DNA from: Dryocosmus kuriphilus
Taxonomy: Eukaryota; Arthropoda; Insecta; Hymenoptera; Cynipidae
DNA length: 64,000 nucleotides
Assembly (NCBI GenBank): GCA_038277395.1
Contig: CM076193.1
Location: 173,702,711 to 173,766,710, forward strand
Direction of reading: 5' to 3'
Below, in pieces: positions 52,101 through 63,399 of this stretch. The notes under the pieces were generated by a model. The model searched no databases. It had not been told where the DNA came from and saw only the letters and a program-made list of their open reading frames with translations. Positions within the stretch are counted from its first letter, which is position 1. Every line of letters starts with the position of its first letter. The position numbers and the translations under genes were made by a program.

Positions 52101-53359
52101 GTAGCTTTAAAAATTTAATCAGAATTCATAGACTCAACAATCTTAAGAGAACTAAGGGATTCTAATCGTGTATAAGAGATTTTATGGGTTTTAAGGGATG
52201 TTAAGTATGTTCAAGAGATTTTGAAATACTGTAATGGAATGTAAAGCGTTTTAAGGTATTACCTTATTTTAAGAATTGAAGGCATTTAAGTAATTTTACT
52301 GGGCTATACGTGTTTTAAGAGATTTGAAGTTTTTAAGTAATTTTAAGGATTTTCAAGGATTTTTACAGACAACCTTTAGGGGTTTTAAAGTATTTTAAGG
52401 GATCATTGTACTTAAAGGGACATAAGAAGTTTAAAGGATGTAGGGATTTGAATATTTTATGGGATTTAAGGTGTTTTAGGGGATTCAATGAATTTGAATG
52501 GTTTTATGATATTATGTGTTTTAAGGTATTTTAGGAGTTTGTAGGTATTTAGAGATTTTATGGTACTTGAAGTTATTTTAAAGGTTTAAGGGGTTCTTAA
52601 GGGGTTTAAAAGATTTAACAGGACATGGGATCTGCTGAAAAAAATAAATGTTCAAAAGACTAATTTTTTTCCACGTTCTTCATAATTTTTTAGAAACAGT
52701 TAAGGGGTTCATTTCTTACAAAATGTTATGCTCTCAGCGAACATTCTTCGATTCTATGGTGACGGTTTATGCCAATAAAATTCCACTTTTAACCAATTTT
52801 TTGAGAAATATATTGATGTTTCATTGAAATAAAAAATGAAATTTTTCTCAAAAAAAGCCCCAAAGATTTTTTTATTCTTGACTCAAGATAATCGAGTGTG
52901 CCCCAGACATTCTGATTCTAGTTCTGGATTGATGTCAGCGTAGATCCACCGTGGTCTTTAAAATAAATACTCGTAAACTCCATATGCTACATTATATTCG
53001 GGTTACACCAAAAATATTTAATCCGTTAACGTTACTGTTATCTTTGACAATAAATAACGCATTTTTTTTTACCAAATTAGGTGCGCTGGGTTCTGGAAGA
53101 ATCGACTTGAACATTCCTCTGGACTATAATGGTGAACCAATGAGAGACGGACCCGAACATGCTGGTAAGTAAACAGGCTGAGGGGTTTCGAATTAATTGT
53201 TATTTTACTAATTGTTATTTAAGTAAATCCTCATCTTCCTCATCCTCCTCCTCCTCCTCCTCCTCCTCCTCCTCCTCCTCCTCTTCCTCACCATCCTTAC
53301 TCTTCTGCTTTTCTTTCTTTTCATACTCTACATCATCCTTAGTTGAAGCAAGTGTATAA
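46124..53359 (+). CDS. Small secreted-peptide gene, copy 2, three exons
   Basis: The proposed CDS joins exon 1 (46124-46178), exon 2 (53081-53164) and exon 3 (53343-53359). The total is 156 bases, 51 residues plus TAA. Exon 1 encodes a signal-peptide type sequence (MRLVQAVVLSLAFAFNTI). Donors are GTAAAT and GTAAGT, acceptors AAATTAG and CATCCTTAG, and both introns are phase 1. AATAAA follows at 53408-53413. The mature part would be about 32 residues, acidic, without Cys, with a core GSGRIDLNIPLDYNG conserved with copy 1. Intron 1 (6.9 kb) is filled with repeats; intron 2 is 178 bases with a (TCC)n tract before the acceptor. It is too short for ordinary ORF scans. Secretion is predicted; function is unknown. 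Confidence 0.65.
46506..47677. other. Intron 1 of peptide gene copy 2, AT-rich, no other feature
   Basis: About 1.2 kb of AT-rich sequence with short chance frames only. A hydrophobic 62-codon frame at 47476-47664 has no supporting context. Confidence 0.4.
47778..49849 (-). mobile_element. Gag-only non-LTR retroposon
   Basis: This insertion of about 2.07 kb is GC-rich relative to its surroundings. It has a T-run at 47778-47788 (poly(A) tail on the minus strand) and probable target duplication AGTTTCA/AGTATCA (47771-47777, 49850-49856). It contains a 5' leader (49360-49849) and a gag-like ORF region, then goes straight to the tail; no endonuclease or RT is present. Confidence 0.65.
48141..49343 (-). 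pseudogene. Gag/ORF1 of an R1/Jockey-type non-LTR element, broken
   Basis: Three minus-strand frames (49146-49343, 48869-49132, 48141-48530) cover an ORF1. The last contains the conserved Gag part: QRAKVIVYDLVETTKAADVE, LDAVAAAKLEKAARLNIRW, and RCYRTRCLRVWG, which marks the beginning of a first CCHC-type knuckle with a Cys lost. The order and motifs match gag of R1- or Jockey-clade elements. At least two frameshifts are needed to join them. Confidence 0.6.
51230..52640 (+). repeat. AT-rich TTTTAAGG-type minisatellite, unit 2
   Basis: Longer counterpart of 35090-36050, with the same short TTTTAAGGGATTTTAAG-type units and shared unique islands (GCAGTAGCTTTAAAA near 52095). The extra about 450 bp on the left suggests array expansion or loss in unit 1. 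Confidence 0.7.
53238..53291 (+). repeat. (TCC)n microsatellite in intron 2 of peptide gene copy 2
   Basis: A run of CTC/TCC triplets makes up much of the pyrimidine-rich stretch upstream of the exon 3 acceptor at 53341-53342. Unit 1 (36663-36740) has an interrupted (CTA)n/(TCC)n version. Confidence 0.85.
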
Positions 53360-53407
53360 AAGGTTCTCTGAAACGAGACAAATCGATTGACATTTTCACC
53401 GCTCTCG

Positions 53408-53413
53408 AATAAA
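53408..53413 (+). terminator. Polyadenylation signal of peptide gene copy 2
   Basis: AATAAA lies 49 bases after the proposed TAA at 53357-53359. The same signal is present at 36854-36859 in copy 1. Confidence 0.5.
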
Positions 53414-53574
53414 GTTAGTCTCAAAGACACACAGGCCTCAAAGATCTTCCCCGCTGAGATTGGACGGTGTTTTGTTATATATTTTTTCGAGCTGAATGCG
53501 CATCTCGAAGCAGAATCTGTTTAGCATCTAAAGATTTTGAGATATTCTAGTCTAAAGTAGAGTGGCTGTCTATA

Positions 53575-54160
53575 TTAAAAACGTTTTGCATTTTCAAGGA
53601 ATTAATCAAAGCTACTTAGATGATAAAGACGGATATAATCTTGTTCCTTTTAAGACACAAGAATACAGTATAATGGTAGGAGCTATTTATAGGCAACCAC
53701 TAAGTTCATAGATAGAGTTCCTAGCAGGTGTAAATAATACTTTGGGAACTTTTGGTGAAAACGGGTGATATGAAGTTCATAGAAAATAAGGATATACATG
53801 GAGTGATACTAATACTGTTTTATCGGAAATGGAAACTGGTATAGATAAAGACTATAATAGAATTATATAAACGAATGGATTTAGGATAGCATATGAATTA
53901 TGTTTTGAGGAATATACTAGGGCCTATAACTCTGTAACCATCATTGAACGTGTTTTATATAGGGACATAGAATGTCAAACCTACATGGAATATAAAACTC
54001 TCTGTGATCACAGACTATTGGTAATTGCTGTTGATATAAAGAAGAAGAAAAAGTATAGAAGGGAAAGGACCCATTTTAAATTTGCAGCTAAAAACAAAAT
54101 TTTGGATTCAATAAAAGTACAATGTGAAATAATTGAGATAAGGAATATAAGTGAATTATT
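53575..54160 (+). pseudogene. Endonuclease fragment of a non-LTR retrotransposon, unit 2
   Basis: Homologue of 37017-37617: SVTIIERVLYRDIE and the motif DHRLLVIAVDIKKKKKYRRE (53985-54100), with several stops upstream. Ends in an (ATT)n run at 54155-54172. Confidence 0.6.
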
Positions 54161-54169
54161 ATTATTATT

Positions 54170-55310
54170 ATTAAAGATGTTATATTTAATTCGATTTTTT
54201 GGTCTAAATAGTCTTTTAGAGAAACGAGAAAAAATATACCTCGGCCCGCATTTGAACTGGGAACGCCACTATTCACGAGTGGAGCGCTTCCCAATTATGC
54301 CGCCGAAGCCTCAGTAGATCGCTTCTCGTTTCTCTTAGTCAACAGGATGACGCCGGTTTGCATTTATGTATACCTGTGAAGTTTTTCAATTTGAATGAAT
54401 TAAACCAGAATACTTCACGAATCTGGATATAGTTCTTAATATATATTTATTAACGATCGGTATGGTTAATTAATTAAAGATGTTAAGTTTAATTCGATTT
54501 CCTGGTCTAAATAATTTCTTAGAGAAACGAGAAAAAATCTACCTCGGCCCGGATTTGAATCGGGAACGCCACTATTCACGAGTGGAACTTTTTCCAATTA
54601 CGCCACCGAGTCCTCAGTAGGTCGTTTCCCGTTTCTCTTTTTCAACAGGATGACGTCGGTTTGCATCTATACCTGTGAAGTTTTTCAATTTGAATGAATT
54701 AAACCAGAACATTTCACGAGTCTGAATATAATTTTTAATATTAATTTATTATCGACCAGTATATTTGGTTTAATTCATTCAAATTGAAAAACTTCACAGG
54801 TATAGATGCAAACCGGCGTCAGACTGTTGAATAAGAGAAACGGGAAACGATCAACTGAGGCCTCGGTGGAGTAATTGGAAAACGCGCCACTCGTGAATAG
54901 TGGCGTTCCCGGTTCAAATCCGGTCCGAGGTAGATTTTTTCAAGTTTGGCTAAAAAATTATTTGGACCAGCAAATCGAATTAAATTCAAAATCTTTAATT
55001 AATTAATTATACGGTCGATAATAAATTAATATTAAAAAATATATACAGATTCGTGAAATATTCTGGTTTAATTTATTCAAAAAGAAAAACTTCACAAGTA
55101 TAGATGCGAACCGGCGTCATACTGTTGAATAAGAGAAACGAGAAACGGAAAACGCTCCACTCGTGAATATTAGCGTTCCCGGTTCAAATCCGGGCCGAGG
55201 TAGATCTTTTCTCGTTTCTCTCAGAAATTATTTGGACCAGCAAATCGAATTAAATTTAACATCTTTAATTAATTAATTATTTTGGTCGATAATAAATTAA
55301 TATTAAAAAA
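54170..55310. repeat. Inverted tandem array of tRNA-like units
   Basis: Four units of about 280-305 bp form two minus- and two plus-strand copies around an axis near 54755. Each contains a tRNA-like sequence: 54237-54308 (-), 54542-54613 (-), 54861-54930 (+) and 55147-55200 (+, 5' part deleted). The flanks (CTTCACAGGTATAGATGC; AATTAATTAATT) are shared. Confidence 0.8.
54861..54930 (+). tRNA. tRNA-like sequence, best copy of the inverted array
   Basis: The acceptor arms CCTCGG...CCGAGG pair. An A-box-like TGGAGTAATTGG and a perfect B box GGTTCAAATCC are present. The anticodon stem CCACT/AGTGG pairs with loop CGTGAAT, which would place TGA at the anticodon. Base 33 is G instead of T, and the long variable arm of tRNA-Ser is missing, so this is more likely a tRNA-derived repeat than a working tRNA. 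Confidence 0.4.
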
Positions 55311-56534
55311 TATTATTGGTATTATTTTTTATTATTATTATTATTGCAGTGTATTGTTCGAACTCGGAAGTGCATTGCCTCAGCTACCATGGACCGCCAC
55401 GCATCTCTATCCTGAGCATCCTCCATGCAGTTTAAATAACACAGCCCCACAAAAAAAAAAAAATTTTTTGAAGCCCAAGCTAAACCACCATACCCATACG
55501 TTTTTGAGGTCGCCGAATCCGAAATCCGGGGTCAGTTTGACCCCATCAGGTCAGAATAAAGGTCAATTCAATGTCAAAGTCAAGAAAACCGTTAGATCGG
55601 AGAAAAACCTCCACAATAAGACGTTTTCAGGGTCGCTGAATCCGAACCCGGGGTCATTTTGACCCAATAAGGTCAGTATCAAGGTCAAGTTATGGTCAAG
55701 ATGAGAAATAATGATCTAATCAGTGTGAATTGTTACTATACGACGTTTCTGGGGTCGCTGAATCTGAATCCAGGGTCATTTTGACTCCATCAGGTGGGGC
55801 TTAAGGTCATTCTAAGTTTAACAATTAAAAAAACATTTAATTAGAGAAAACCTCTACTCTTATACGTTTTTGTGGTCGCTGAATCCAAATATGGGATAAT
55901 TCCAGGGTCATGTTACATTCTAAAAAAGAGAAAAAATATCGAGTCTGAGAAAGCCACTCTTCTAAAACGTTTCTGAGGTCGCTTAATCTGATTCTGGAGT
56001 CATTTTCACCACATCGGGTAAGGATCAGGGTCAAAAGAAATTGTTCAAAATGATTTGGTTACAATTTCTGAATCGTTACATTGAATTTCGAAAGTTATCA
56101 CTTGATTTAGTGTTTTTTTAGTTATCTAACCCTTTTGTCCTTTTTGTTTATGATTCCGAAGCAATGGTGTATTTGACGTTATCAGGTCAGGGTTGACGTT
56201 ATTCTTTTGCATGGGCAGTTGTGACAACAGAAGCGATATTTTATGAACCAACGATGCTCCCCTAAACTACGGTTAACAGGTGTGGATTAAGTTTCCGAGT
56301 ACGATCCTCTGGGGTAAGCACATTGGCGTTAGAGATAAAACATTAAACAGTTTCTTGAGCGCAATTCCATTTACGCTTACCACTTAGAGGGCAATCTTCA
56401 ACATGCTCGAACATTTTGGTTATGATCAAAGGACTTAGTGTAGCGTCACTGATAAGCTCAACTTTAGTTTCTGAGCAAATAACTCAATTTCTGCAATGAC
56501 AGTCCGATATTTCCGCAGAAATTCAAAATCCTGC

Positions 56535-56812
56535 AACTGCGAGGGATACTGGGGCGATGACAACTGCTTCGAAAGGAGATGTGTAGAATGATTCGCTTTC
56601 CAGTCCAATGTGGTATCGAAACCAGCGTGGCGCGCTGCCTTGCAGGGCGGCATTAGGGTGCGAGGTTGAAGCCGTAGCGGTTCTGACGACGAGTAGACAT
56701 TGTCCTCGTCAAAGTCAGCAAGCTCTCATACTTAGACCTGTGGAGGTATGAGAGTTATCACTCCCAGGATGGCGGCCTCACCTGCGATCGGTCCAGGATC
56801 CCTAATGTGTAG
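56535..56812 (+). promoter_or_regulatory. Leader module of copy C shared with RTE-like retrotransposons
   Basis: Third copy of the module, ending about 15 bases before the ATG at 56829. Carries the same blocks as copies A and B (CATACTTAGACCT; CACCTGCGATCGGTCC). Confidence 0.6.
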
Positions 56813-56828
56813 ATCTTCGTAATTTTCC

Positions 56829-58673
56829 ATGATACCTAAAATAAAACACGAACATAAAACAGTTTTTAATAAAAAGACTTCAAAGTCTTTGTTACAAACC
56901 AACCCGTGAAGTTCTTCATCTGAACATTCTTGCAACAAAAAGCCTAATGCATTTTGTTACATTTGTTTCAAGTATTACTTTGCAGCTAAACGGAGACCAA
57001 TATAAAATAATATCAAGAGAATTTACAAGAATTATTTTGGGATTGATGTTGCTAACCAAGATAAAAATTGGACTCCGCACGAAGTATGTTGTGCTTATTA
57101 CACGATGATGACAAGATATGATTCCAAAAAAGAATCTGAAGTGAAGTTTGTGAAACCTGCATGTTGGCGCAAACCATCATGCGAAAAAGACTGTTATACC
57201 TGCATGACAAATGTAACAGGAATTAACAGAAAAAACATTCACCGTCTTCAGTATACTGACGCACCAAACTTGATAAGACCAGTAGAGAAAAATGATGACA
57301 TTGACCATGAACTGGAAACTTCAATCAATTCCCCTGAAAGTATGTCAATCTGAAACGATTGCTATTTGGATGACGTTGACGAACAGGAATCTTCAAGCGA
57401 TGAAAGAGAGAGTACAAGCAGTCAAAACTATGTAACTAGAGATCAAGACAAGGCTTCCAAAACTATAAATCAAGAAGAGATTAATGATCTTGTGAGAGAT
57501 TTAGGTTTACCTAAGGATAAAGCGGAATATTTAGCTTCATTCATGAAACAACACCACTGGCTATCTAAAGACACAAGAGTATCATTTTAGCGGAACGGAG
57601 AAGAAAACTTTGGAAAATATTTGACGTTGATACAGGAACCTTCATTAGTATATTGCAATGACGTGGAAGGGTTAATGAATGAAATGCATACGGGAATATT
57701 TAAGGGTGACGAATGGAGAATATTCATAGACTCCTCTAAGCAAAGTCTGAAGGTAGTATTACTCCGTAACACCAATGTATATACTCAAATACCAATAGCG
57801 CATTCAACCGTACTGAAGGAAGAATATAGTACATTGAAATTCATATTAGAGACAATTAAATATTCTGAGCACAAATTTTTGATTTGCGGTGATTTTAAGA
57901 TCTTAACTATATTGTTAGGACAACAAGCTGGATATACGAAACATCCTTGCTTTTTGTGTCTATGGGACAGTAGAGATCGGGCAAATCACTATGTTAAAAA
58001 AACATGGACGGACAGAACCTCTCTCCAGACAGGTTCTGCAAACATGTTACGCGAACCACTGGTTTATCGCCGGAAGGTTTTGCTTCCACCTCTCCACATC
58101 AAACTCGGCTTAATGAAGCAATTTGTTAAAGCTTTGGATAAAGCTGGAAAATGCTTCAAAAAACTTAAAGAACTTTTTCCTCATCTTAGTGGTGCAAAAA
58201 TCACTCAAGGTATCTTCGATGGATCACAAATACGCAAACTAATGAGAGATGGTGACTTCATTTCTGCAATGAATGACAAGAAAAAAGCAGCCTGGATAAG
58301 TTTTAAAGATGTTGTGGAGAATTTTCTTGGGAACCAGAAAAGTGAAAACTACGAAGGAATAGTGGTTCAAATGATATCGAATTATAAGGAGCTATGGCGT
58401 TTCATGAGTCTAAAGTTACACTAATTGCACTCAAATAGAGATTACTTCCCAAAAAATCTAGGAGATTTTAGTGAGGAGCAAGGGGAGAGGTTACATCAAG
58501 ACAGAAAAACAATGGAAATGAGATATCAAGGTCGATGGGATGTCAATACGATAGCTGATTACTGCTGGTCATTAAAGAGAGCAAGTAACAAGAACGGAGT
58601 AGAGTGTAAAAAGAAACCGCTCCTTAGATCTTTTGAGCACAAAAGGGTTAGATATCACAAAAAAAAACAGTGA
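56829..58673 (+). pseudogene. Transposase-like protein of CAC transposon copy C, five in-frame stops
   Basis: All segments (56829 onward, 57105-57353, 57366-57590, 57621-58424, 58425-58673) are in a single frame of 615 codons. It is interrupted only by stops at 56907, 57003, 57351, 57588 and 58422 (first bases) and has no frameshift. It keeps the N-terminal part deleted in copy B, including CYIC. The second pair is damaged (CCAY), as in decay without selection. The core keeps FIDSSKQSLKVVLL, ICGDFKILTILLGQQ, PCFLCLWDSR and EEQGERLHQD (Phe to Leu). Confidence 0.8.
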
Positions 58674-59356
58674 ATCTAGTGATAACTCCCGAAATTTAAT
58701 ATAACGGTTTAGAAATTTTAACAAAAAACATATTAAACAATTTTGTTTGACCCTGATCCTCGCCTAATGGGGTGAAAGTGATCCTAGAATCAGATTAAGG
58801 GATCCCAGAAACGTTTCAGAAGAGTGGCTTCCTCAGATTAAATGTTTTTTTCTCACTTTGAGACCGTAACATGACCTTGATTCTGACCTCATGAGGTCAA
58901 ATTAACCCCGTATTTGGATTAAGCGACCAAAAAACATATAAGAGTAGAGGTTTTCTTTAATCTAGTGTTTTCTTAATTGTTGACCTTAGAATGACCTTAA
59001 TCTCCACCTGATGGAGTCAAAATGACCCTGGATTCAGATTCAGCGGCCCTGAAACCTCTTAGAGTAACAATTCACACTGATTAGATCATTATTTCTCACC
59101 TCGTCCTTGACTTGACCTTGATACTGACCTTATCGGGTCAAAATGACCCCGGATTCGGATTCAGCGACCCTGAAAACGTCTTAGAGTAGACGTTTTCTCC
59201 GATCTAACGGTTTTCTTGACTTTGACCTTGAATTGACCTTTATCCTGACCTGATGATGTCAAACTGACCCCGGATTCGAATTCAGCGACCTCAAAAACGT
59301 ATGGGTATGGTGGTTTGGCTTGGGCTTCAGAATTTTTTTTTTGTGGGGCTGTGTAA

Positions 59357-61975
59357 TCATGTCCCAGCTCTTCTAGATCATACCTTACGCTTATCTCCCA
59401 TCTGTTGCTCCGTCTGCCTTGAGGTCTCTTACTAATCGGTTTCACTCTTAAAACTTGCGCCACTGTTCTTTCGATACCCATTCTTGCTGCATGTCCCACC
59501 CGGCTTAATTTGCGTGCTTTCGTTACTCTGTTAGCACTTGCTAATCCGTAGAGAGCTTGTAGCTCATCGCTATGCAGTTTTCTCCATTCACGAATCTCTT
59601 CGCCCCTTTTTAGGCTTTGTAAAGTCTTAGCTTGAGATTTCTAGGTGACGATTCCAATTTTAACAGTGTATTTGTTGCAGAGTGGCACCCATTGTCAGCG
59701 TGCAGCGACCTGTTGATTTCTGTTTTTATGCTATTGTCACTGGTCATAACAGTCTTGATGTATTTAAACTCATTAGATCTTTCAAATTTCATATTTCCGA
59801 CCATTAGATACTCCTATTCATGCTTTATTCTCATCCGCCGCCGGTTAAACATTTTATCTCCGCTTCGATGACTTCTAAACATATTTCTTTGGTTTTCATG
59901 ATCCAGATTTCTGCATGCTTAGTTACTGTTTCCTTATCATCCTCGAGCAAGCTGAGATCATCTGCATATCCCAGAGTTTCTATTATCCTATTGTGAGTAT
60001 CACCGGATGGATTCGTTTGTATGATTCTGATCACGTTTTATAAAATTAAGTTAAAAATGATGCACGAAAGCGCATCGCCCTGTTTCAGGCCATCGCGGAT
60101 GAAACACTCCTAAGATAAACTTCCGTTTACGCATATTCCACCCTTACTGCCGTTTAAGCAAACTTCGATAAGTGTAATCTATTTCCTTGGTACACGAAGG
60201 AGCTCTAGAATCCAGTACATTCATGCGCATTTAAGAAAGTAGTAAGCTTTCTTGAAGTCGATAAACAGCTCATGTATTGCTTCATTAAATTCCCATTTCT
60301 TAATAACAGTTGTCCCATTGCAAACATTTGATTGCTTGTAGACTGGTTGCGGCAGAATCTACAATAGTACTTCCCGATGATTTCCTCGGCAAAAGGGATT
60401 AGTCTACTTCAAATTACATTGGACAGGACCTTATAGCACGAAGGCACAAGCGAAATTCAGCGATAATTGTTACAGTTCGTTTTATCGCCTTGTTTAAAAA
60501 TGAGTATAATAATAGAGGTAATCTATTCCTCTAATATGCATCATGTTTTCAATATTGCACGTATTAATTTCAAAATTTGTCTTGTGAGCCAACGGCCCCC
60601 ATTTTTTGTCAGTTCCGACGGTAGGTGGTCAATGCCCGCGGCTTAGTAAATTTTTTACTTCTTTATAGCCATTTTTATTACTGTATCAATAGGCTCTTCA
60701 ATTAGTAGATCAGGAGTGTCGCGTTCACCGAGATTAACTTCAACTTCTCGAAAAAGTTTTTCCATTTTGGTTTCTCTGTCGCATCAGCTAAAGATTGCCA
60801 TTTAAGCCCCTCGTTACTTCCGTTCTACATTTAAAGCCTTTCCTTATAAAATTGATTCTCCTGTACACTTCGCGTCACTTTGTTTATTATGCGTTTCTAT
60901 TGCTTTTATTTTATTTCTTTTCCACTCTCTTTTCTCGGATATGGAAAGCCTATTTGCGCTTTTACTATTCTCGAGATGCTTCTTATGGGTTTTGTCGCAC
61001 TTATTTTATAAACTAATCAGTTCGGCCTCTGTTCGCTTTTCAAACCATAGGATGCGCTTTTCGTCGAAATGTCTGCGGCGGTCTGTATCATCTTTCTAAT
61101 ATTTCCTCACAGGGTTTCCAGACACTACTCACAGTCATTGCTATCGTTTCTCTGTTTTTGAAGAGCGTCGAAAATATTACAAGTTTTTACTTGATAATTC
61201 AATGTTTCTGTTGGTATTTTAAACCTATCTATATTGAAACGGACTGCTGACTCTGGGGGGCTAATTCTCTTATCTAAAGCTAGTCTAGATCTTAGTTTCA
61301 CTATCACGAGAAAGTGGTCCAGGTGGCCTTATGTATACTTTTATGTTTGAAAAATGTGTTTTTGACAACGAGGTTTTTTGAAGCTGCAAAGTAAATTATG
61401 CTAGTCCATTATTATTACTGAAGTTATGCAAGCTTTTCGACACTATTGAAGGCCTGTACATCGGTTCTTTTCCAATTTTCGCGTTCAAATCTCCCAATTC
61501 AATTTTTGCGTCAAACTTCGAGAGCTTGACAAAGAATTCTTAGAATGTTTCGTAAAAAGGGTCTTTAGTATATTCTTCTTTACCTTCGGTAGGGCAATGC
61601 ACGCTGATTAGTACTTGCTTGCAGAAATTATATTTTAGTAAAATACATCATAACCGTTCTTTAATGAATTGCATATTGATAATCGCTTGAGAACTTCGTT
61701 TATTATTAAAGAAAACCGGTCCCCATTGTGCACCCTCTAGCTCCCCCAAAGTGAAAAGCATAGTTATCCTTAGAAATTGATGCGTGCTCGCCCGGCGAGC
61801 AGGTTTCTTGAAGTGCTATTATATTAATCTCGTATCTCTTTGCTCTCTCAATGAGTTCGCTAAATCTGCCGATATTTAGACTATGCTTGCTCAGAGTTCC
61901 CGCCTTAAGATATTTTATTGTAGTTGTTTGTTTTTTGGAAGTTAACCATGAGAGTTTTAAGAAAATCCGCACGCT
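59357..61975 (-). pseudogene. ORF2 remains (RT and endonuclease) of RTE-like copy 2
   Basis: Minus-strand blocks in order from the C-terminus: NGCHSATNTLLKLESSPRNL (59610-59804), GYADD box (within 59831-60034), an RT fingers region (about 60300-60700), and endonuclease (61125-61972). Many stops and shifts. No frame longer than about 110 codons. Confidence 0.65.
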
Positions 61976-62705
61976 AGATATCCTGCTCCTATCGCAGCTG
62001 AGTCCACGGTCCCAGGAGTGATAACCCCCATATCTCCCTAGGTCTAAGCATTGGTACTTTCTGACTTTGATAAGGACCGTCTTAGCTTGTCGTTAGGTAC
62101 ATTATGGCTTCCGCCTCGTATCCTAATCTCCCTCTGCCAGGCAGTGCGCCACACTGTCCTTAATACCACGTCGAAGCTAAAGGTGAATCATTTCACACAT
62201 TCCATGTGGTCATTGTCATCGCTGTGTTGTCCAATGGGGCAGCCGGGTTTTCCCCTTCCAAGATTCTTATTTTTGGTTCGAGTAGTGTTAATAGGGGGAT
62301 ACACGCTGCGCCTCGGCTTGATAGAACCCACCTATTGCGAATGGACGCGATAGAGTGAGTCCTCTCAGACGATGGATGTCGTGTACCTATTTTCTACCAG
62401 CGTGGGCTCACCACACCCACGATTGGTACATTACGGCTGTCCGCGACTGCTTATTCTTGTATTCACAGTTAACCTCAGAAAGTTTTCAGCCCCAGGGGCC
62501 GTTCCTATGTCCGCAACCTGAAGACGCGCTGCGTAGTGGTGACGGAAACACACCGAGCAGCAAGTGATTCAGTTAATACAGGAAATTAAACGAAAAGTTA
62601 CAGTAAATAGTGAGAAAAGGTTAATATAAAGAATAGCATCGCACATAAAGAATTACATCACACCTCTCGCCTATTTGATAAAACTTATGAGGCAAAGGGG
62701 TAATT
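61950..62705 (-). promoter_or_regulatory. 5' leader of RTE-like copy 2, containing the shared module
   Basis: Aligns with 28140-28910. The module shared with the CAC transposons spans about 61965-62230. The splice-donor-like CAGGTGAGT of the other copies is changed to CAGCTGAGT here. Confidence 0.55.
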
Positions 62706-62767
62706 TGTATGTCAGACAAAAATGTAACGCATGAAATGGTTTGATAGAAAACAAACTTAAAAATTCA

Positions 62768-63038
62768 AAATAAACTAACAGATGAAGCTAGGAAGATATC
62801 AAAAACTAGAGCTGACACTATGATCGAGAAGGCAAAAGAGAACACCAGAAAATCTTTGATAGCTATGTACACAATTTTGAACAGTAGCCCACAAAATACA
62901 AAGAATAATGAAATGAAACAGTTATTTGTCTGTCATTGGGAATCTGTGAGCTATGAAAAGGTTGTAAATAAAATGAACAACTACCATCAAGAAAATGTTG
63001 AAAAGCTTCAGACTAGAATAATTATTTTCTACAAATAA
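62768..63038 (+). CDS. Unrecognised Lys/Asn-rich ORF running into the tRNA-like array
   Basis: The frame is open for about 90 codons (the first ATG at 62820 gives 73 codons). It is hydrophilic and likely helical (LTDEARKISKTRADTMIEKA; ENVEKLQTRIIIFYK). Its last nine codons lie within the first unit of the array (from 63011), so the original 3' end has been replaced. No family recognised; possibly an exon or transposon remnant. Confidence 0.3.
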
Positions 63039-63075
63039 TTCTTAATAATAACTTTGAAAGAAAAAATGAATCTCT

Positions 63076-63146
63076 AGCTCTGCTGGGAATCGAACTCAGG
63101 TCTTCAGATTGCCGGTCTGATGCTCTAACCACTAAGCTACAGAGAT
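63076..63146 (-). tRNA. tRNA-like sequence, array unit 1
   Basis: On the minus strand the acceptor ATCTCTG pairs with CAGAGCT (six of seven pairs), D arm GCTTAGTGGTTAGAGC, anticodon stem TCAGA/TCTGA (five of five), and T arm CTGAG-TTCGATT-CCCAG (one mismatch). The loop CCGGCAA places GGC at the anticodon but has C at position 33 where tRNAs have T. It also lacks the G3-U70 pair of tRNA-Ala. An expressed tRNA is therefore doubtful. Confidence 0.45.
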
Positions 63147-63399
63147 TACGAGAATCAAGATTTCTTTCAAAGGTATCACCGTAGAGGCGAACGACGACGT
63201 CATTCCGTCCTCTATATTATAGTTAGACTTTACGCCAATACTTATAATACAATTTAATACCGATTTTGATGTTATACGTCTGAGTAAGATAATTAATTAA
63301 TTAATTTTTAAATGATATTAACATGGCTACTTCAGACTAGAATAATTATTTTCTACAAATAATTCTTAATAATAACTTTGAAAGAAAAAATGAATCTCT

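Larger units (their letters stand above)
55440..59353 (+). mobile_element. CAC-ended DNA transposon, copy C
   Basis: The 3,914-bp copy starts CACAGCCCCAC and ends GTGGGGCTGTG with a perfect TAA duplication (55437-55439, 59354-59356). Uninterrupted homologues of the site occur on the same strand at about 24168-24187 and 37697-37716. Left modules begin near 55508, 55630, 55757, 55870 and 55975; the right side mirrors them (58740-59353). Confidence 0.93.
55328..62705 (-). mobile_element. RTE-like non-LTR retrotransposon, copy 2, with nested CAC transposon C
   Basis: Full-length relative of copy 1: (TTA)n tail (about 55328-55345), C-terminal tail, then (after copy C) ORF2 remains 59357-61975 and the 5' leader 61950-62705. 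It is about 3.5 kb without the insertion. RT is marked by ETLGYADDLSLLEDDKETVT (59831-60034) and endonuclease by IIALQETCSPGEHASISKDN (61706-61972). More decayed than copy 1. Confidence 0.75.

Noticed and set aside
53575..54160. Exon 3 of the peptide gene lying further downstream than 53359
   Set aside because: The frame there encodes endonuclease motifs; the short exon at 53343-53359 fits phase, acceptor and poly(A) signal.
62580..62705. Start of a third peptide-gene unit
   Set aside because: The similarity to 28770-28910 is explained by the 5' leader of the RTE-like element; no exon 1 follows.
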